A stretch of DNA of 11,996 bases from Verrucomicrobiia bacterium (lineage in GTDB: Bacteria > Verrucomicrobiota > Verrucomicrobiia > JABWAM01), in contig JABWAM010000051.1 of NCBI GenBank assembly GCA_013360985.1, forward strand, positions 1 to 11,996, written 5' to 3'. Both the position numbers and the translations under genes were made by a program. Of the stretch, positions 1-5,361 are shown in pieces; within the stretch, counting starts at the first letter, position 1, and the number at the start of each line of letters is the position of its first letter. The notes below the pieces were generated by a model that saw nothing but the letters and a program-made list of their open reading frames with translations, ran no database searches and was not told where the DNA came from.

Positions 1-33
1 AAGCCGTGTGAGGGAAAACCTCACGCACGGTTT
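1..33 (+). mobile_element. Group II intron 3' end, domain V (intron truncated by window edge)
   Basis: Domain V is the catalytic hairpin of self-splicing group II introns, which are mobile retroelements. Seen here: a lower stem pairing 1-8 with 26-33 (A1-T33, A2-T32, G3.T31, C4-G30, C5-G29, G6-C28, T7-A27, G8-C26), a two-base bulge C24-G25, an upper stem pairing 9-13 with 19-23, and a GAAA-type cap at 14-18. The AGC catalytic triad is at 2-4. The usual first G-C pair is replaced by A1-T33, so pairing is kept. The size and bulge position are those of domain V. The rest of the intron, including any reverse transcriptase/maturase, would lie to the left of the window. The 3' splice site cannot be fixed from this sequence. 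Confidence 0.87.
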
Positions 34-751
34 GGTCTATGAGGTGAAGCCGAGCCTATTGCCACTGGCTCCCAAGCGAGGCTTTACCTTAATAGAACTT
101 TTGGTCGTCATCGCAATCCTCGCGATCCTCGCCGCGCTGCTCGCTCCCGCGCTCAAGCGGGCGCGCGCCACCGCGCAGGCGGCGCGATGCCAGTCCAACC
201 TCCGCCAAATCCATCTCGGTGCGCTCGCCTATCTTGAAGAGTACGATCAGAAATTCTGGCCGGAGATTTTTCCTCCCGGGCAGGCCTGGTTCGGCGACCA
301 GGCCGGCAGCGGCACGGCGCATGGGCCTCTCTACTATCTGAACTTCAAGGCTTGGAACGGCGATATGCAGCGACCGGATACCGTGATGAACTGCCCGGCC
401 AACTCGAAGGGTTGGGCCTCCTCCTCGGGTTTCTATCTCAAGTACTGCTACAACAGCGCGCTCTACTGGTGGAAGCATCCCAACAGCCGCGTCAGCGATG
501 TCGCCCGACCCGGAGCCGTGGTGATGATGATGGACGGCTGTCACTACATGGTGGACTGGCCCAACCACAAGCCCACGGATCGCTTCCTCGATCAATGGTA
601 CTCGGGGGAGGAGCGCACCTACGGCGCTTTCGTCCACGGCGCCCGCGCGGTCCACGCCCTCTTTGTGGACGGCCATGTCGAACAACTCCCCTGGGCGCGC
701 CTCGCCGACGACAGCGGCGCCGCCGGAACGTATCCCCTCGATCCGCGCTGA
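8..751 (+). CDS. Prepilin-type (type II secretion-like) pseudopilin with C-terminal H-X-DG region
   Basis: A secreted pilin-like protein expected to be cut and N-methylated by a prepilin peptidase and assembled at the inner membrane. Seen: K-R-G followed by FTLIELLVVIAILAILAALL at about residues 23-45, with cleavage expected after G25 and the conserved Glu at position +5 (E30). After the hydrophobic helix comes a soluble domain rich in aromatic residues, ending with HALFVDGHVE, as in the prepilin-processing-associated H-X9-DG family (TIGR04294). The spacing here is H-X10-DG if the first His is counted. The open frame can begin at GTG 8, but that codon lies inside intron domain V. TTG 59 (about 230 aa), GTG 44, or an exon upstream of the intron are more likely. 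The stop is 9 bases before the next gene. Family assignment is firm; the true N-terminus is not. Confidence 0.85.
   Translation: MRENLTHGLVYEVKPSLLPLAPKRGFTLIELLVVIAILAILAALLAPALKRARATAQAARCQSNLRQIHLGALAYLEEYDQKFWPEIFPPGQAWFGDQAGSGTAHGPLYYLNFKAWNGDMQRPDTVMNCPANSKGWASSSGFYLKYCYNSALYWWKHPNSRVSDVARPGAVVMMMDGCHYMVDWPNHKPTDRFLDQWYSGEERTYGAFVHGARAVHALFVDGHVEQLPWARLADDSGAAGTYPLDPR
36..96 (+). other. Candidate domain VI or translation-controlling hairpin spanning the pilin leader
   Basis: Twelve consecutive pairs join 40-51 to 80-91 (two are G.T wobbles: 41-90 and 46-85). Stacked on top is a five-pair stem, 52-56 with 67-71, with a 10-base loop and an 8-base bulge at 72-79 on the 3' side. Three more pairs (36-38 with 94-96) are possible below. 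It follows domain V by six bases, which is where domain VI belongs. A86 could serve as branch point, with an AT end at 92-93. The 3' arm, however, also encodes the G-F-T-L residues of the prepilin motif, and the 5' arm contains an SD-like GAGGTGA. It could therefore be domain VI, a leader hairpin controlling translation, or both. Confidence 0.4.
41..47 (+). promoter_or_regulatory. SD-like GAGGTGA before possible TTG start at 59
   Basis: GAGGTGA matches the extended Shine-Dalgarno consensus. It lies 11 bases before TTG at 59, which is in frame with the pilin and would give an 8-residue leader ending in K-R-G, a normal prepilin leader length. The spacing is a little long. The element is fully inside the 40-51/80-91 helix, so access could depend on folding. 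Choosing this start is an inference. Confidence 0.35.
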
Positions 752-760
752 CGCTTTCTC

Positions 761-1492
761 ATGTCGCCCCGCCGCCTCTTCCTCGCCTTCTTCCTTGGGT
801 CCGTCGCGCTCGGCGCGGCCGGCATCATCCGTCTGACGCTCGGGTTCGAGTCCGACTCTGTCGGCTCGCCTCCGCTCGGCGCCGGCCTGAACGTGAAAGA
901 CTGCGCCTGGATCACCAACGCCCCCGTTCTCTCCGGCCGCCAAAGCCTCGCCGTGGTCTCGACCGGGCAGCTTGCCCGGGTTGACTGGGGCACGTACTAC
1001 CCGGACCTTTTCGGCGGGTGGTATCGTCAGGCCGGCAACGTGCCCGTCAACGTCCGAGTCGCCGCCCGCGCCGCGCAGACGAACGCCGCGCTCGATCTCT
1101 GGCTCGCAAAGGACGCCCAACAAACCGCCGTCCGCATCCAGTTCGCGCCGGGCGGCGCGCTCGTGGCCGTCACTGCTGAAGGCCCGAAGACTCTGTGCCG
1201 GTATGCGGCTGACACCTGGTATGTGTTCGACGCCACGTTCTGGACCGAAACGCCGCGTTACGACCTCGTGGTCTCCGACCGTCACGGCGCGCCGCTCGCC
1301 ACCGCCAGCAACCTCGCCTGGTTCCAGCCGTCGCTGACGAATTCCGTGCTTTTTGGTTTCGCATTCAGCGCCCAGGACCGCGGCGTCCTCTTCGTGGACG
1401 ACCTGATGGTGCGCGACATTGAGCCCACGGAAAAGCTTCCCTGGCCCCGCCCGCTCGTGGTCTATCCCGATGCGGGCGCCGAGACGCGCTGA
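761..1492 (+). CDS. Secreted jelly-roll (LamG / concanavalin-like) protein of unknown function
   Basis: A 243-residue protein with a signal peptide or N-terminal anchor (MSPRRLF, then a hydrophobic stretch to about residue 26). The rest is a single beta-rich domain that opens with LGFES and closes with the VLFVDDLMVRD pattern. That pattern is typical of LamG/concanavalin-like jelly rolls, which often bind or cut polysaccharide. Residues 151-173 (DTWYVFDATFWTETPRYDL and following) resemble residues 150-173 of the large protein downstream, so the two probably share this domain. No catalytic residues could be assigned, so a binding role is more likely than hydrolysis, by inference. It starts 9 bases after the pilin stop with no clear Shine-Dalgarno sequence, which suggests translational coupling. 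Confidence 0.75.
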   Translation: MSPRRLFLAFFLGSVALGAAGIIRLTLGFESDSVGSPPLGAGLNVKDCAWITNAPVLSGRQSLAVVSTGQLARVDWGTYYPDLFGGWYRQAGNVPVNVRVAARAAQTNAALDLWLAKDAQQTAVRIQFAPGGALVAVTAEGPKTLCRYAADTWYVFDATFWTETPRYDLVVSDRHGAPLATASNLAWFQPSLTNSVLFGFAFSAQDRGVLFVDDLMVRDIEPTEKLPWPRPLVVYPDAGAETR

Positions 1493-1519
1493 CGCGGCGG
1501 CATCACCCACGGATTCTCC

Positions 1520-1603
1520 ATGCCAACCCAGTCCCGCAGCCGGGCCATCCACGGAAAACGCATCCGCGGACCGGCAAACTTTTTAACCAAGGACTCTTCA
1601 TGA
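1520..1603 (+). CDS. Possible 27-residue leader ORF overlapping the next gene
   Basis: ATG at 1520 opens a 27-codon frame rich in Arg and Lys. It begins MPTQSRSRAI and ends at TGA 1601-1603, which overlaps the ATG of the downstream gene (1600-1602) as ATGA. No strong ribosome binding site precedes it and no family is recognisable. The overlap is suggestive of translational coupling but could be chance; coding status is doubtful. Confidence 0.2.
   Translation: MPTQSRSRAIHGKRIRGPANFLTKDSS
1589..1593 (+). promoter_or_regulatory. Ribosome binding site AAGGA
   Basis: AAGGA lies six bases before the ATG at 1600. It is a well-placed Shine-Dalgarno sequence and fixes the start of the large secreted protein, whose signal peptide begins at that codon. 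Confidence 0.75.
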
Positions 1604-4600
1604 ATGCTCCTCCCCATCCACGATTGTTTCTCCTCCTCCTTCTCTCGGCGCTGGCGATCGCCCTTCCGAGGGTTGGCCTCGCCGCTTCCACCGGGCTCGA
1701 GTGGGCCACCGCCGAACCGGGCGGCTACCCGCGCGGTTGGGACTGCAAAGGCGCGGGACAGGGGAGGGTGCTTCCCAGTTTTGGCGACGAAAAACATCCC
1801 GTTGTCGAGATGGAATCGACCGGGGCGAGCCTCTGCCTCTGGAACTACGGTCTCGCTTCCGCCTACGGTCCCGAGACGATGGTTCGCTTCAAGATCCAGT
1901 TCCGCGATCTCCTCGTCGGATGTCTCGGCTTCGCCCAGGACGGCGGCGGCGGACGGGGCGGTCTTGGGATGTATTTCACCAAGTCGGGCGCGTTCGAGGT
2001 CGCCGACGAGCGCGGCGCGCGCACCAAGGTGCTCGATGAATACAAAACCGGCGTCTGGTACGAGGTGCGCGCCTGGTTTTCCACGACCGAAGAAACCTGG
2101 GACCTGGAGGTCACCGATCTTTCCACGGGAAAGCAGTCTTCGCTCAAGGGCCTTCCCTGGAGCACGCCGGCCATCCGCGCCGAACGCGCGTATGCCGGGC
2201 TGGTGGTGGCCCTCTGGTCTCCGGGAACCGTTGTCGTCTCAGAAATCGAGATCGGCCTTCCTTCCGACGATGTGCGCTCCAAGAAACAGGCGGCCCTTCC
2301 GATCCTTAGCCTTCCGCTGACACGCGCGGCGCCGCGGCTGGACGGAGTCCTCGAGCCGGGCGAGTGGGACGAGGCCGCCCACATCGACCATCTCCGCGTC
2401 CTGAACACCGGCGCTCTCGATCCGCGGCCGTGTGACGTGTACGTTGCCGCTGACGCGACGAACCTCTACCTCGCCTTCCGCCAACCGCTTCGCGGCGCGC
2501 GCGACGTTCAGCCCAGCTACACGAAGCGCGACGACAACATCTGGATGGACGACTGCTTCGAGTTCCTTTTCGCGCCGGAGCACGCGCGCGAGGAGAAGGC
2601 GCGCATCCATTTCATCGGCAATGCCGCGGGCGCCTTTTACGATGATAAGGGCGGCGACAAGGCCTGGAACGGCAGTTGGACTTACCGGACGAAAGTCACG
2701 GCCGCGGCCTGGGAGGGTGAGCTTTCCCTCCCGCTCCACGAACTCGGACCGCCCCCGAAGAAGGGCGAGGGCTGGGCCTTCAACGCGGGCCGAAGCCTCC
2801 TCTCCCACGACGCGATGCTCACGACGTCTTACTCGGTCTGGGCCATGCCATCCAAGGCCGCGCTCGGTTTTCTTGACCTCGCCACCTACGGGACTCTCCT
2901 CTTCCGCGGGCGCCAGCCGTGGGTGGCTCTTGATCGCGCGGCGCCGCGGGACGGGGGACGTTTCCTCGCCATTTTCACGGCGCATAATCCCTCGAACCAA
3001 CCCGTCGAGTTCCACGCGCGCGCGGACGACCAGTCCGCGGTCCTTGCGCCGCTTGCCGAGCAGGCGATCCGCGTTCCTCCGTCCTCCTCGCGACGTTTCG
3101 AGCTGGCCACCGATTTTCCTCTCCGCTGGCGCGGCGTCGTTCGTGTTGGACGGAGTCCCGAGACGATCCTCCGCGTGGACGTTTCCAATCCGCTTGCCAA
3201 TCAGCCTGTTTTCCTCGTCCGTCCCTACCCGCTGCGAAACCAACTCGAGGTGGAGCTCGACCTCTCCAATCTTCGGCGCGTCTCCGGCGCCGAGTTTCAC
3301 CCCGTCCTCCGCGTGCTTTCGCTCGATCGAAAAAAGGCGTGGATCGAACAGCCGATCGGCCGCATCGTCGAAAAAATCGTCACCCGTATTCCCATCGCCA
3401 AACTCCCGGAAGGCGACTATCTCGCCGAGGCGCGAATCCTTTCCGCGAAGGACGAGATCATTGCCGTTCACGAGAAATCCTTCATTCGAGGCGATCCGCG
3501 GCCCGCATGGTCCACGCGCCACGCCGGCGCGGAAGATCGCCTCCTCCATCCCTTTTCGCCGGTCGCCGTCACCGAGACGCGATCCGGGCGGCAGGTGGAG
3601 GTGTGGGGACGTCGCCACGACTTCGGCATGGGCGGCCTTCCACGACAGGTGACGGTGACCGGCGGCGAAGGCGCGCCCTCCGGCGGAGTGCCTCTGCTCG
3701 ACGGCCCCGTACAAATTCTGGCCGGCCGCGACGGCCGGCGCGAGGCGCTCGAGTTCAGGAATCAGCGCGGGCTTCTCGCAAAGCCGACGCGCGCCGCGTG
3801 GCTCTCGCGGGCGCGGCTCTCCGACGGAAAAACCGTCGCGTTGCGCACGCTTCTCGAACCCGACGGCATGATCCGCTTCGATGTCACCCTTCCCGCCGGG
3901 ACGGCGCTCGACACGTTCGAGCTCCAGGCGCCGCTCCGTTCCGTGAGCCATTATTACACCTCTTTTCTCGATCAATACAGCAGCGAGGCGGGTCGCCTGC
4001 CGAAGGAGGGGTTCGTCACGCCCTTCCGCCCGCTGATCTGGGCGGGCGACATGCAACGCGGCATTTGTTGGTTTACGGAAACCGACCGGGATTGGCTTCC
4101 GGCCGATTTCGAAAAGGGAATTGCGCTCACGCCGCGCGCCACCGGCGCCACGCTTCGCGTCCAATGGATTGGGCAGCCCGTCACTTTCGATCGGGAGCGC
4201 GTGATCACGTTTGGATTGCAGGTCACACCGGTGAAACCGCTCCCCCGCGGACATTTCGCCTGGAGGATCGGCAAAGACTTCATCTGGCCGTGGTTCCATC
4301 ATTTCAACGACGCGCTCACTCAGCCGATGGTGCATCGGCCCGATTTCCGCGCCCACGTCGCCGCCGAACACGCGCGCGGTTGCGCCGTTCTTCCCTACTT
4401 CTTTCCCGCCTCGATGAAGGCCGAGGCGCGGGATTGCCTCGCCTACAAAAACGAGTGGGGCCACCCCGGCGATTTGCCGGATCTCCTCGCCGAACAAGCC
4501 ATGCCTCCCGACATGAAGATGCAAATGGATACGTCGTGGACCGATTACTTCATGGCGGGACTCGAGACCTTCATTCGGGACTTTGGGATTGACGGCGTCT

Positions 4601-5361
4601 ACTATGACACCGCCCTGCCCTTCCGACGGAGCCAGGTGGACGAGAAGGGCGCCCGCTCGACGCACTGGCCAATCTTCGCCTGCCGCGAGTTCATCCGCCG
4701 CACCGCGAACCTCTTCGAAAAGCATCGGGGACCTGGCAACTACGTCCTCCTCCATCATATGTCCGACAATATGGCGATGCCGATCTTCTCGTTCATGACC
4801 CTCGCGTTCGACGGCGAGCAGTACAACCGCGTGCCTCCCGACTGCGTGGACTACACGCGGCTCCTCCCCCTTGATCGCGCGGAAGTGATCAACAACCCCG
4901 AACACTGGGGGTTTCCCTGCATGTTTCTTCCGGAAATCCCCGTGCGAAAGACCGCCGAGGCCCGGCGGACGACACGCGCCGCCACCGACTCGCTTCTCGC
5001 CCTCCTCCTTCCGCTGGGAAGCTCTTGGTGGGACGGTCCGATGGATTGGCGCCGCCAGCAGCAGATCGCCGACGCCCTGGAACGCTTCGGCATCGCGACC
5101 GCCACGTTTCATCCCTATTGGCGGCAACGAGAGATCGCCGCGCCCGAGGGCGTTCTCGTCAGCTATTACGCGAAAGGCGCGCGTCGCCTCGTGATCGTGT
5201 CGAACCCCGGCCCGTCGCCCAAGAAGGCCGTGCTCAAGCTCGCCGCGTTGGCCGTCCGTTGCGCCGACGCCCTCGACGAGCCCATGCCAAAACCCGCGAA
5301 CGGAGAGATCGCGCTGGATCTCGCGCCGCGCAGTTTTCGCCTTCTCGAACTTGAGGGATGA
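1600..5361 (+). CDS. Secreted multi-domain glycoside hydrolase-like protein (jelly-roll + CBM9-like + DUF6067 type)
   Basis: A 1253-residue exported protein. The signal peptide is at 1-29 (five Leu in a row, ending GLAA). A jelly-roll domain spans about 30-223 and resembles the preceding small protein. A CBM9-like carbohydrate-binding domain spans about 235-437, with DG-x-L-x-x-GEW at 248-256, a DVYVAADATNLYLAF strand and W315-x-D-D-C-F-E321. Beta-rich linker domains follow to about 630. From about 635 the sequence matches the DUF6067/GH123_N-type layout: GICWFTETDRDW, FGLQVTPVKP near 870-880, then a TIM-barrel-like part with GIDGVYYDTA at 996-1005, HHMSDN at 1052-1057 and FDGEQY at 1070-1075, and a beta C-terminus. 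Acidic residues D998, D1003, D1071 and E1073 are candidates for catalysis. The substrate is unknown. A good SD precedes it, and its stop overlaps the next start as ATGA, so the two are translationally coupled. Confidence 0.86.
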   Translation: MNAPPHPRLFLLLLLSALAIALPRVGLAASTGLEWATAEPGGYPRGWDCKGAGQGRVLPSFGDEKHPVVEMESTGASLCLWNYGLASAYGPETMVRFKIQFRDLLVGCLGFAQDGGGGRGGLGMYFTKSGAFEVADERGARTKVLDEYKTGVWYEVRAWFSTTEETWDLEVTDLSTGKQSSLKGLPWSTPAIRAERAYAGLVVALWSPGTVVVSEIEIGLPSDDVRSKKQAALPILSLPLTRAAPRLDGVLEPGEWDEAAHIDHLRVLNTGALDPRPCDVYVAADATNLYLAFRQPLRGARDVQPSYTKRDDNIWMDDCFEFLFAPEHAREEKARIHFIGNAAGAFYDDKGGDKAWNGSWTYRTKVTAAAWEGELSLPLHELGPPPKKGEGWAFNAGRSLLSHDAMLTTSYSVWAMPSKAALGFLDLATYGTLLFRGRQPWVALDRAAPRDGGRFLAIFTAHNPSNQPVEFHARADDQSAVLAPLAEQAIRVPPSSSRRFELATDFPLRWRGVVRVGRSPETILRVDVSNPLANQPVFLVRPYPLRNQLEVELDLSNLRRVSGAEFHPVLRVLSLDRKKAWIEQPIGRIVEKIVTRIPIAKLPEGDYLAEARILSAKDEIIAVHEKSFIRGDPRPAWSTRHAGAEDRLLHPFSPVAVTETRSGRQVEVWGRRHDFGMGGLPRQVTVTGGEGAPSGGVPLLDGPVQILAGRDGRREALEFRNQRGLLAKPTRAAWLSRARLSDGKTVALRTLLEPDGMIRFDVTLPAGTALDTFELQAPLRSVSHYYTSFLDQYSSEAGRLPKEGFVTPFRPLIWAGDMQRGICWFTETDRDWLPADFEKGIALTPRATGATLRVQWIGQPVTFDRERVITFGLQVTPVKPLPRGHFAWRIGKDFIWPWFHHFNDALTQPMVHRPDFRAHVAAEHARGCAVLPYFFPASMKAEARDCLAYKNEWGHPGDLPDLLAEQAMPPDMKMQMDTSWTDYFMAGLETFIRDFGIDGVYYDTALPFRRSQVDEKGARSTHWPIFACREFIRRTANLFEKHRGPGNYVLLHHMSDNMAMPIFSFMTLAFDGEQYNRVPPDCVDYTRLLPLDRAEVINNPEHWGFPCMFLPEIPVRKTAEARRTTRAATDSLLALLLPLGSSWWDGPMDWRRQQQIADALERFGIATATFHPYWRQREIAAPEGVLVSYYAKGARRLVIVSNPGPSPKKAVLKLAALAVRCADALDEPMPKPANGEIALDLAPRSFRLLELEG

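Noticed and set aside
2239..5127. A 962-residue open frame on the - strand
   Set aside because: It is antisense to the secreted hydrolase, has no recognisable motif, and follows from high GC at third codon positions. The same holds for 89-1552 and 5166-7433 on the - strand.
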